Assembly: GCA_944363685.1 (NCBI GenBank)
Contig: CALVUV010000014.1
Location: 1 to 17,004 of the forward strand
From: an uncultured Bacilli bacterium
GTDB taxonomy: Bacteria > Bacillota_I > Bacilli_A > RF39 > UBA660
Length of the DNA: 17,004 bases
Reading direction: 5' to 3'
The translations under genes and the position numbers were made by a program. This document shows, in pieces, positions 1 through 5,938 of this stretch; within the stretch, counting starts at the first letter, position 1, and each line of letters begins with the position of its first letter. The notes below the pieces were generated by a model, which saw only the letters and a program-made list of their open reading frames with translations, made no database searches and had not been told where the DNA came from.

Positions 1-88
1 GTTTTGAATTAATATTTTCATCTCAATATCATTTTCATCTAGTATGTCTAGTTTTCCATAAAACTTTTCACACTATCAATGTAGTCAT

Positions 89-117
89 ATTATAACATAA
101 AAAAAGAAAAAAGTCTA
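89..117 (-). promoter_or_regulatory. Candidate sigma-A promoter reading off the left edge
   Basis: On the minus strand there is a TAGACT -35 (112-117), a 17-nt spacer and a perfect TATAAT -10 (89-94). The -35 lies inside the terminator stem of the sulfotransferase gene. It would drive a minus-strand gene beginning near or beyond position 1. The only start I see in 1-88 is an ATG at 19-21 followed by six open codons, without a good SD, so that gene is unproven. Confidence 0.4.
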
Positions 118-129
118 TCACTAGACTTT
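100..129 (-). terminator. Intrinsic terminator of the sulfotransferase gene
   Basis: The inverted repeat AAAGTCTA/TAGACTTT (110-117 and 122-129) has a 4-nt loop. On the minus strand it is followed by a T-rich run (complement of 100-109). The stem overlaps the stop codon of the gene at 128-1780. Confidence 0.8.
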
Positions 130-1780
130 AATCAAATAAGTTATTAAATTCATATTTAAAGACACGATAAGCATATTTCTTAGAGTTGTAATTAAATTGT
201 CTAATTAAATTACCATCATTATCATATTCACCATAAGAGTTATCTTTACCACTTCCGACAACGACATTACCTCCATCAAGTATTTCAACATCACTTACAA
301 TACTTGAGTAAGGTATTTCAAAACTCTTAACTAATTCATAAGTCTTATCATTTTCATTAACTTTATATTGATAGAAGTATGATGTTTCTCCCTCATTATA
401 AGTACCAGTACCAGGATAATTTGACCAGTCAAAGTTAGGTCTTGTTCTAGCACCTTGATAATTGTTATTAAACATATATAAGTAATACTCTCCATCTTCA
501 AGAGTCTCATCTGTGTAATAAGTAATACTATGTTGTCCTGCTTGAGAAACAAAGTCACCCACTTTTTCATATAGTAAATCTCCATATGATGTATCTTCTG
601 TAACAGATTCATCTGTTAATAAGTATTTAACACTAGGTTCAGTATAAGCATCACTAATATAGATTATAGTACTCAACTCTCTTGAACTTAAGACAATATC
701 ATCTCCTATTAAAGATAAACTATTTAAATGAATCCAATCAAGTTCATATCCACCATAAGTATTTTTACCTTCTGGTTTAACAGCATTTAAGTAAAATTCT
801 GGTAGTAAGTCTTTCATATCAACTTTTTTTTCTATCTTTTTAGTATCTAAATCTACTATAATTATAACGTCTTCAATAGTATCAGTACCATCTTCATTAA
901 CTAATATTACAAAACGATTATTATCTTCATCATAAACCATATCATGATGCATTGAATATTTTCCTAAATCATAGAACTCTTCTATTTTACCTAAATCATT
1001 TACTTTAACTATACCTTTTTTATTATAAGCATAGTACATATAATCATCATCAAAGATAATACGATCTGCTCTATAACTATCTAGAACAAACTCTTCTCTT
1101 AGTATTCCATTATTATCATATAGATAAATATTAGAATTATAGTTTTTATCATGTCCTAAAAGAGCATAAAGACCATCTGTTAACTCTTCTTCACTATCTC
1201 CCTCTACTACTTCTACCTGTGTATCAATATCTGCCTCAGATTCAGGAGTTGTAATAGTAAACTCATATTCTTCATCTCCACTTGTAAGTGTTAAAGTATT
1301 ACTCTCTCCTGGAACAAATCCAACTAATTGATATTCATTACTATCTTTATGAGATATTTCTTGTTCAAAATCACTATATCCTTCTGTTGTAATTTTATAA
1401 TCTAAATCTTCATCACTATCAGTATAATATAAGTAGTAAGATAAACTACCAGTACCATATGGATTATGAATTAATAAAGGGTTTTCTAAAGTATAATCAG
1501 CTTTATCTTTTAATTCTTCTATTTTTTCTTCAATTATATTTTGATAATCTTCACTAAAAATAGATATCTCTTCATCTTTTTCTACTTCATATACTCCTTC
1601 ATCATTCTCTACAAAATTAACATTCTCTCTTATCCAAGCTGGATCTGTTAATAGATTTTCACGATATCTATCATATGCTCTAAAACTTAGATAAATAATT
1701 CCTGCAATTATGGCTATAATAATGATAACTAGCAAAAACTTCTTCCAATGTTTTTTAAAAAACTGTCTTATTTTTTTCAT
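128..1780 (-). CDS. Membrane-anchored aryl-sulfate sulfotransferase (ASST family)
   Basis: 550 aa. ASST enzymes move a sulfuryl group between phenolic compounds through a sulfo-histidine, without PAPS. One N-terminal TM helix (about residues 15-33) follows a Lys/Arg-rich start, so the enzyme probably sits outside the cell, tethered. Residues about 95-180 look like the small ASST N-terminal beta domain, and about 200-550 like the beta-propeller. The four active-site positions known from E. coli ASST appear to be present: His279 in HHDM, His351 in DWIHLNS, Arg367 in SSREL and His417 in AGQHS, the last being the likely sulfated residue. The disulfide cysteines of the E. coli enzyme are absent. 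The ATG has a strong SD (AGGAGGAG at 1786-1793). The gene is monocistronic, with its own terminator and no sulfatase or Dsb gene nearby. The family call is firm; the natural donor and acceptor cannot be read from sequence. Confidence 0.88.
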   Translation of the reverse strand: MKKIRQFFKKHWKKFLLVIIIIAIIAGIIYLSFRAYDRYRENLLTDPAWIRENVNFVENDEGVYEVEKDEEISIFSEDYQNIIEEKIEELKDKADYTLENPLLIHNPYGTGSLSYYLYYTDSDEDLDYKITTEGYSDFEQEISHKDSNEYQLVGFVPGESNTLTLTSGDEEYEFTITTPESEADIDTQVEVVEGDSEEELTDGLYALLGHDKNYNSNIYLYDNNGILREEFVLDSYRADRIIFDDDYMYYAYNKKGIVKVNDLGKIEEFYDLGKYSMHHDMVYDEDNNRFVILVNEDGTDTIEDVIIIVDLDTKKIEKKVDMKDLLPEFYLNAVKPEGKNTYGGYELDWIHLNSLSLIGDDIVLSSRELSTIIYISDAYTEPSVKYLLTDESVTEDTSYGDLLYEKVGDFVSQAGQHSITYYTDETLEDGEYYLYMFNNNYQGARTRPNFDWSNYPGTGTYNEGETSYFYQYKVNENDKTYELVKSFEIPYSSIVSDVEILDGGNVVVGSGKDNSYGEYDNDGNLIRQFNYNSKKYAYRVFKYEFNNLFD

Positions 1781-1909
1781 TTCTTCTCCTCCTAAATAGT
1801 AATTTATCTAGTATTTGTGAAATTTATATGAAATTTTTTAAAAAAAGACTTGATTTAATAAAAGTTATTTGCTATTCTATTATTGCTTAAACAAAAAAGC
1901 AAAAAACAC

Positions 1910-1938
1910 TTGCATTTATTTTAAGTTTAGTGTAAAAT
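1910..1938 (+). promoter_or_regulatory. Promoter of the tRNA-Ile/Asn/Glu operon
   Basis: The -35 TTGCAT (1910-1915), 17-nt spacer and -10 TAAAAT (1933-1938) end about 20 nt before the first tRNA. Spacing and position both fit a housekeeping promoter. Confidence 0.75.
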
Positions 1939-1958
1939 GTAAATGTGTTCCAAATAAT

Positions 1959-2035
1959 GGGCCTGTAGCTCAGTTGGTTAGAGCGCAGGTTTGATAAACC
2001 TGAGGTCACAGGTTCAAGCCCTGTCAGGCCCACCA
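1959..2035 (+). tRNA. tRNA-Ile (GAT)
   Basis: This is a full 77-nt cloverleaf. Acceptor GGGCCTG pairs with CAGGCCC, and the anticodon stem CAGGT/ACCTG carries loop TTGATAA with anticodon GAT at 1993-1995. The T-arm is ACAGG-TTCAAGC-CCTGT, and CCA is encoded at 2033-2035. It is the first gene of a three-tRNA operon. Confidence 0.97.
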
Positions 2036-2048
2036 TTAATTATAGTAC

Positions 2049-2125
2049 GCCTCAATAGCTCAGTTGGTTAGAGCACTTGACTGTTAATCAAGGGGTCCTA
2101 GGTTCAAGTCCTAGTTGAGGCGCCA
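2049..2125 (+). tRNA. tRNA-Asn (GTT)
   Basis: This is a full 77-nt cloverleaf. Acceptor GCCTCAA pairs with TTGAGGC, the anticodon loop CTGTTAA has GTT at 2083-2085, the discriminator is G, and CCA is encoded at 2123-2125. It lies 13 nt after tRNA-Ile. Confidence 0.97.
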
Positions 2126-2140
2126 TTTATTTTTTTATAT

Positions 2141-2217
2141 GGCCAGTTGGTGAAGCGGCTTAACACACTACCCTTTCACGGTAGCATTCACGGATTCGAA
2201 TTCCGTACTGGTCACCA
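2141..2217 (+). tRNA. tRNA-Glu (TTC)
   Basis: Acceptor GGCCAGT pairs with ACTGGTC (one G-T pair). The anticodon stem CTACC/GGTAG holds loop CTTTCAC with TTC at 2175-2177, and CCA is encoded at 2215-2217. It is the last tRNA of the operon, followed directly by a terminator. The D-arm is the least regular part but fits tRNA-Glu. Confidence 0.95.
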
Positions 2218-2230
2218 GAATGATTTTTCA

Positions 2231-2254
2231 AGCAACCAGAAATGGTTGTTTTTC
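2231..2254 (+). terminator. Terminator of the tRNA operon
   Basis: The inverted repeat CAACCA (2233-2238) / TGGTTG (2243-2248) has a GAAA loop and is followed by TTTTT (2249-2253). A flanking A-T and a G-T pair extend the stem. The following stretch to 2355 shows no gene or clear terminator for the minus-strand gene ending at 2356. Confidence 0.85.
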
Positions 2255-2355
2255 TTATGTTTGAGAGACATCAATAGTTAATAACAGTTAAAAACAATTA
2301 AGGTTTACCACAAAAAAACCACACAAATAAAGAAATCTAAACAGATTGATTCATA

Positions 2356-2880
2356 TTATTTGTTTGGTTTATTTTTCTCTAAAACATTACTTAAAGGTAT
2401 TGTAATATTATCTTTAAATAAATAACTAACAATAATTTTAATTAAAAATATTATTTCTAAAAAAGCTCCTACAATATAAATATTTAAAGTTGAATTATCA
2501 AAATTAAGTATATTCATTCCTACTAAAATAAAAAACACATTAAAAGCTACAACTTGAGCAATAAATACACCTAATAAAATAAAAGCATATATTCTTTTTA
2601 TTTTCTGATCACTTTCTATACCTTTAGTAAAGGTATGAATAACTTCACTATCTAAAACTAGTCTTTCTTTCGCTTCATTCAATGACTCAGTCTTAACTTT
2701 TTCATCTTTTAATTTCTCTCCATTTTTTAAGGAATCAAATATGTCTGTCAACTTTTTAATAGATTTCTCATCATTAATTTTTTTAATCAATTCATTAGTA
2801 TCATCAGAATAATCATAATCATTAAAATAAAATATATAATCATCAGATACATTCTTATCAAATTTCTTTTCATCATTCAT
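2356..2880 (-). CDS. Two-TM membrane protein of unknown function, partner of the ImmA-like peptidase
   Basis: 174 aa, family not recognised. Residues 1-95 are highly charged (Asp/Glu/Lys), without Cys, and probably cytoplasmic. Two hydrophobic helices follow at about 98-125 and 131-155, with a short loop between, and then a Lys/Asn-rich tail. The ATG overlaps the upstream ImmA stop in an ATGA junction (2877-2880), so the two proteins are probably co-translated and work together. The pair resembles small regulator or immunity cassettes in which a cytoplasmic M78-type peptidase cleaves a partner, but no repressor of the usual ImmR type lies beside it. The helix layout would suit a membrane target, sensor or effector. 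This is inference from layout only. Confidence 0.7.
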   Translation of the reverse strand: MNDEKKFDKNVSDDYIFYFNDYDYSDDTNELIKKINDEKSIKKLTDIFDSLKNGEKLKDEKVKTESLNEAKERLVLDSEVIHTFTKGIESDQKIKRIYAFILLGVFIAQVVAFNVFFILVGMNILNFDNSTLNIYIVGAFLEIIFLIKIIVSYLFKDNITIPLSNVLEKNKPNK

Positions 2881-3452
2881 TTTATTAACCCCAAGATCAT
2901 CAATCTAACAGTCATAGAAGATTCAGAAACATTAAAAGTCTTAGCTAATACTGATATAGATGAATTAATTCTATACAAAATAGATAGCATTTTTTTATCC
3001 ATCAGTAAAGCTCCAGCCAAATAATCAGCTTCATTTTCTTCATCATTATGATAACGTCTAAATTTTGTATCAAAATGAACCTCTTCTTGCATTAATAATT
3101 TTTCTCTTTCTAAAAAGAAATGTGCTAATTCATGTGCTAAGGTAAACCTTTGTCTAGTCAATGATTCATCCTTTTCTAATAAAATTTGAAATCTATTAAT
3201 ATCTTTATTATATCTTATAGCACCAGAAATACCATCTGGCAATTTTTGTTTATATACATCTATATCATTATTGTTAGCTATAGATATTAAATCCACTGGC
3301 AGTTTAAATGCATCATTCTTAACTAATATATCATTTGCTAATTCTTCCATTTTATAATTAATTTTTGACATATTTCCACCCTCCTTTATAAAGAATTTTC
3401 TAAATAAAGAATACCATAACTTATATAAATATGCTAGCATTTCTTTAATCAT
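2877..3452 (-). CDS. ImmA/IrrE-family (M78) metallopeptidase with two possible starts
   Basis: The M78 signature is clear. Counted from the inner start at 3371 (164 aa), the zinc motif HELAH is at residues 80-84 with a third acidic ligand near Glu114 in NEADYLAGALL. The tail (about 138-164) looks like a small helical DNA-binding or dimer segment. ImmA-type enzymes cleave a cognate repressor, and IrrE/DdrO does this after DNA damage. Two in-frame ATGs both have a strong SD: 3450-3452, preceded by AGGAGGT (3461-3467), and 3369-3371, preceded by AAGGAGG (3380-3386). No stop lies between them. The long form (191 aa) adds a 27-residue hydrophobic/basic segment rich in Leu, Tyr and Phe that could bind membrane. 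The gene overlaps its two-TM partner downstream. The family is sure; start and target are not. Confidence 0.88.
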   Translation of the reverse strand: MIKEMLAYLYKLWYSLFRKFFIKEGGNMSKINYKMEELANDILVKNDAFKLPVDLISIANNNDIDVYKQKLPDGISGAIRYNKDINRFQILLEKDESLTRQRFTLAHELAHFFLEREKLLMQEEVHFDTKFRRYHNDEENEADYLAGALLMDKKMLSILYRINSSISVLAKTFNVSESSMTVRLMILGLIK

Positions 3453-3513
3453 TAAAAAGTACCTCCTATTATATATTATAAACAAGTAAATACTTTTTTT
3501 ATTACTTTTACCT

Positions 3514-3535
3514 AAAAAAACTCTCAACTGAGAGT
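3514..3535 (-). terminator. Terminator of tRNA-Arg
   Basis: ACTCTC (3520-3525) / GAGAGT (3530-3535) forms a 6-bp stem with a 4-nt loop. On the minus strand it is followed by a T run (complement of 3514-3520). It separates tRNA-Arg from the immA unit. Confidence 0.85.
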
Positions 3536-3548
3536 CTATAACATATTA

Positions 3549-3623
3549 TGGTGTCCTCAGAAGGAATCGAACCTTCATCTAAGCCTTAGGAGGGCCTTGT
3601 TCTATCCGTTGAACTATGAAGAC
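3549..3623 (-). tRNA. tRNA-Arg (CCT)
   Basis: 75-nt cloverleaf on the minus strand. Acceptor GTCTTCA pairs with TGAGGAC (one wobble). The anticodon stem AGGCC/GGCTT holds loop CTCCTAA, giving anticodon CCT (complement of 3588-3590). CCA is encoded at 3549-3551. It reads the AGG codon and is a single-gene unit with its own promoter and terminator. Confidence 0.95.
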
Positions 3624-3639
3624 ATTTAAAGATATATTT

Positions 3640-3668
3640 ATTCTAACATATCTTTTTTTATTTGTTAA
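3640..3668 (-). promoter_or_regulatory. Promoter of tRNA-Arg
   Basis: On the minus strand there is a TTAACA -35 (3663-3668), a 17-nt spacer and a TAGAAT -10 (3640-3645) with a TGT extension just upstream. The -35 includes the TAA stop of the preceding 158-aa gene. A perfect inverted repeat (3628-3635 / 3648-3655) overlaps this promoter. Confidence 0.7.
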
Positions 3669-4141
3669 GCCATACTTGGATTTAAAAGAATCTCTAAATT
3701 ACCATCTATAGTATTTACATCATTATACCATAAAGTAATTTTATAATTTTTAGTTTCTAAAGGACTAATATTATTCTCTAAAATATACCCATCTAAAGAT
3801 AAATTTCTTTCAATAACATTACCTTCACTATCAGTTAAAATATAATTTACAAAGTTATTCTTCTCATTAGTTAAATTATCAAAACTAACAACATAACTAA
3901 TATCTTCATCTCCATTATTAGTAACACTAAATTCTTTAGTTACTTTATTACTATCAAGACTAAAAGAATCAAAACCACTATAACTAATACTATCATTAAA
4001 ATCTACATTATAAGCTTGTAAAGACTCTCTTATCCTTACTTTATCTTTATAAGGACCAAACCAAAACCAAGTTAACAAAGCCACAACAACAATAATAAAC
4101 ACTATATCAATAACATATTTCCTAACTAATAAATTATTCAT
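3665..4141 (-). CDS. Small membrane-anchored protein with camelysin/TasA-like beta domain
   Basis: 158 aa. A single TM helix lies at about residues 11-30 (uncleaved anchor or signal), followed by a beta-rich extracytoplasmic domain. Residues about 68-158 carry the pattern VTNNG...ISY...FDNLT, then NYILTDSEGN, then SPLETKNYKITLWYND. This matches the domain pattern in the N-terminal part of the 615-aa surface protein at 5939-7786 (FELINNG...VDYTIYLDD, NKYKLNLWITDE), so the two are distant paralogues. Such domains occur in SipW-dependent matrix proteins, but this N-terminus lacks the TYAYFS signature. The ATG has an AGGGGG SD 7 nt upstream. dnaB lies about 46 nt upstream on the same strand, so co-transcription is likely. 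The exact role is unknown. Confidence 0.65.
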   Translation of the reverse strand: MNNLLVRKYVIDIVFIIVVVALLTWFWFGPYKDKVRIRESLQAYNVDFNDSISYSGFDSFSLDSNKVTKEFSVTNNGDEDISYVVSFDNLTNEKNNFVNYILTDSEGNVIERNLSLDGYILENNISPLETKNYKITLWYNDVNTIDGNLEILLNPSMA

Positions 4142-4186
4142 ATCATAACCCCCTAATTAGCGCATATTATACCACAAATTAACAAA

Positions 4187-5497
4187 TTATACAAGACTAT
4201 CTATTAGTTTATCTAACTCGTTCTTCTCTTCTTCATTAACACTACTAGCATCAACTTCTTTATCAAACCAATCAGGCAATATCTCTTCTTTAGTATTCTT
4301 CTTAACTGTAGTTTTACTCTTAATAGTTGTATTAGCAATTTTCTTCATCTTTTTATATTCCTTTTCAGTTAATTTCATCGCTTCTTCAACTGTTTCTATA
4401 TTAAGACGTTTCCATTGTCCTGCAATTGTCTCTAAGTAATTACGATTTAACTTTTGATTATTAACTTTCAAAGCATAAGAAATAAGTACATTAACAACCC
4501 CTGCACTAAGTTTTTGATCTATCATTAACTCTTCTATTAATTGTAAATCTCTCTTAGTAGGTTCCGCTCCCTTATATTTACTTCTCAAATAATCATAAGG
4601 ACTAGTATTTTCAAAAGTATAAACCATCTTAGCCCATTTAGAATTATCACCAACAGGTTTCTTTAAATAATCAGGTTGTGTTTGATAAACTAATGTAGGA
4701 AGATTACCTACATTTTCAAAAGAATAATAATTACGACAATTCTTTCTAAGTAAAGTTTTATCAATAAGACCCTTCTCATTCAAAGAAGCCCTAACAAGTC
4801 CACTCATTCTTTCAGTATCTATATTATAAACTAAAGAAAGATTATTAATAAGCTTCTTAGCATCCTCATTAAAACATCTATTACTAACAAGACCATTTGG
4901 AATAGATGCTATTAAAAGATTAAAGTCTATCATATCATCAAGTATAATTGTACCTTCTTCACGTTTCTCTATATCTTCAATAACTTCAAAAGGTTTCAAA
5001 GTACTACTCTTAAACACCTCATTAAATTTACGAGAAACATCTTCATAATCAGTCAATCTAACTCTAGGTACTTTAAACATCTCTTGTCTTTTTAAATATT
5101 CTTTTTTACCAATATTATTATATAAGACTATATTAAGTATTGGGTGATTAAAGAATTCATTAGCACTAATAGGAGAATATAAAAGATAAACATAATTATT
5201 AACATTACCCTTTTTTAAGTAAGTTTTTAAAAGTCCTACCGCTTCTAACTTCTCTCTTGCAATCATAATATCTTCTAAACGTAGTTGCATAATACTCATC
5301 AAATGATGATGATTAAGGTCATTACTAATTCTTTTTAATTCATCCAAATCATCTATTAAAGTAAAGTAAAGACTAACAGCAGTATAACCAATAATAGGTT
5401 GATAAAGCATAGTCAAAAGTCGTCTATCATCTTCTCTAATAACGGTTTTATTAACAACAACATAAGTATCTGCAGGTAAAATAGATATATTTCTCAT
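4187..5497 (-). CDS. dnaB: Replication initiation and membrane attachment protein DnaB (Bacillota type)
   Basis: 436 aa. In Bacillus this protein, with DnaD and DnaI, loads the replicative helicase at oriC and at stalled forks. It is not the helicase that bears the same name in E. coli. Residues about 15-130 match the N-terminal winged-helix region (LLTMLYQPIIGYTAVSLYF). The DnaB_2/DnaD-like C-terminal domain lies at about 300-375, including LNRNYLETIAGQWKRLNI, followed by a Lys-rich tail. I place the start at ATG 5495-5497: AGGAA (5507-5511) sits 9 nt upstream. An in-frame GTG three codons earlier overlaps that SD and is unlikely. DnaI is not next to it here; the downstream neighbour is the small beta-domain protein. 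Confidence 0.9.
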   Translation of the reverse strand: MRNISILPADTYVVVNKTVIREDDRRLLTMLYQPIIGYTAVSLYFTLIDDLDELKRISNDLNHHHLMSIMQLRLEDIMIAREKLEAVGLLKTYLKKGNVNNYVYLLYSPISANEFFNHPILNIVLYNNIGKKEYLKRQEMFKVPRVRLTDYEDVSRKFNEVFKSSTLKPFEVIEDIEKREEGTIILDDMIDFNLLIASIPNGLVSNRCFNEDAKKLINNLSLVYNIDTERMSGLVRASLNEKGLIDKTLLRKNCRNYYSFENVGNLPTLVYQTQPDYLKKPVGDNSKWAKMVYTFENTSPYDYLRSKYKGAEPTKRDLQLIEELMIDQKLSAGVVNVLISYALKVNNQKLNRNYLETIAGQWKRLNIETVEEAMKLTEKEYKKMKKIANTTIKSKTTVKKNTKEEILPDWFDKEVDASSVNEEEKNELDKLIDSLV

Positions 5498-5518
5498 AGT
5501 CTTCACTTCCTAAAAAAT

Positions 5519-5547
5519 AGTATAAAGTATTATTAAAAAAATATCTA
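5519..5547 (-). promoter_or_regulatory. Candidate promoter of dnaB
   Basis: A minus-strand TAGATA -35 (5542-5547), 17-nt spacer and TATACT -10 (5519-5524) would give a start near 5512, just upstream of the SD. The -35 match is modest. Confidence 0.45.
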
Positions 5548-5549
5548 TA

Positions 5550-5582
5550 AAAAAATAAAAGAGATTAGAATTTTCTAATCTC
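5550..5582 (-). terminator. Terminator of the XRE regulator gene
   Basis: A perfect 10-bp inverted repeat GAGATTAGAA (5561-5570) / TTCTAATCTC (5573-5582) has only 2 nt between arms. On the minus strand a T-rich tract follows. It isolates the regulator from dnaB. Confidence 0.85.
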
Positions 5583-5586
5583 AAAA

Positions 5587-5844
5587 CTACTTCTTCTTTT
5601 TAATTGGAACTATTTTAATAGTATAACCAATAGGTTTTAATATTTTAATTAAAGTATTAATTTGTGGAGAAGTAATAAAATTCTCTATTCTTGTAATAGT
5701 TAATCTAATAACACCAGATTTATTAGCAAGAGATTCTTGTGTTAAATGTTTATCTTTTCTTAATTTAATAAAATCTTCAACAAACTCTCTTTCTAACTCA
5801 TCTACTTTAGCTTTTCTTTCTTCCATAGCTTTAATTCTATCCAT
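5587..5844 (-). CDS. XRE-family HTH regulator, HigA antitoxin-like, without a toxin partner
   Basis: 85 aa. A charged helical lead (residues 1-22) is followed by an XRE helix-turn-helix at about 23-75, including LRKDKHLTQESLANKSGVI and TITRIENF. The end, TLIKILKPIGYTIKIVP, is typical of HigA-like antitoxins. The start is ATG 5842-5844, because GGGAGGG (5851-5857) lies 6 nt upstream; a longer in-frame reading to 5892 would run over that SD and over the promoter. No HigB/RelE-like toxin lies on either side. The gene has its own promoter, an upstream palindrome (5899-5916) that may be its operator, and a terminator. It sits just downstream of the large surface-protein gene on the same strand. 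It may be a solitary transcription regulator or a leftover antitoxin. Confidence 0.8.
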   Translation of the reverse strand: MDRIKAMEERKAKVDELEREFVEDFIKLRKDKHLTQESLANKSGVIRLTITRIENFITSPQINTLIKILKPIGYTIKIVPIKKKK

Positions 5845-5863
5845 AAGTTTCCCTCCCACTAAT

Positions 5864-5892
5864 AATGTAGCATAGGATATACGGATAATCAA
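5864..5892 (-). promoter_or_regulatory. Promoter of the XRE regulator
   Basis: A minus-strand TTGATT -35 (5887-5892), 17-nt spacer and TACATT -10 (5864-5869) put the start just before the GGGAGGG SD. The palindrome at 5899-5916 lies immediately upstream of the -35. Confidence 0.65.
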
Positions 5893-5898
5893 TACTTT

Positions 5899-5916
5899 TT
5901 TACGAATTTTCGTAAA
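5899..5916. promoter_or_regulatory. Palindromic operator candidate (TTTACGAA-2-TTCGTAAA)
   Basis: A perfect 8-bp inverted repeat with a 2-nt centre lies 6 nt upstream of the regulator's -35 box and 23 nt beyond the stop of the surface gene. No T run follows it on the minus strand, so it does not look like the surface gene's terminator. The same half-site with one extra T (TTTTACGAA) recurs at 9179-9187. Confidence 0.5.
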
Positions 5917-5938
5917 TTTGTTGATATATTAAGGATTT

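Noticed and set aside
331..612. Open frame antisense-register to the sulfotransferase coding frame (93 codons)
   Set aside because: It lies wholly inside the well-supported sulfotransferase gene on the same strand in another frame, with no SD or family pattern.
3628..3655. Perfect inverted repeat AAAGATAT/ATATCTTT as terminator of the 158-aa gene
   Set aside because: The T run follows it only on the plus strand, where nothing is transcribed. On the minus strand the stem is followed by AAATG, and the site overlaps the tRNA-Arg promoter.
5587..5892. Longer 101-aa reading of the XRE regulator
   Set aside because: The extra N-terminal codons cover the promoter and the GGGAGGG SD of the ATG at 5842-5844, and the extension does not resemble the family.
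5899..5916. Palindrome TTTACGAA-TT-TTCGTAAA as terminator of the surface gene
   Set aside because: No T run follows on the minus strand, and the -35 box of the XRE gene begins 6 nt after it. An operator is the better reading.
5845..5938. HigB/RelE toxin partner for the HigA-like regulator
   Set aside because: The 94 nt upstream hold only promoter and palindrome, and the next gene is the surface protein. Downstream is a terminator and dnaB.
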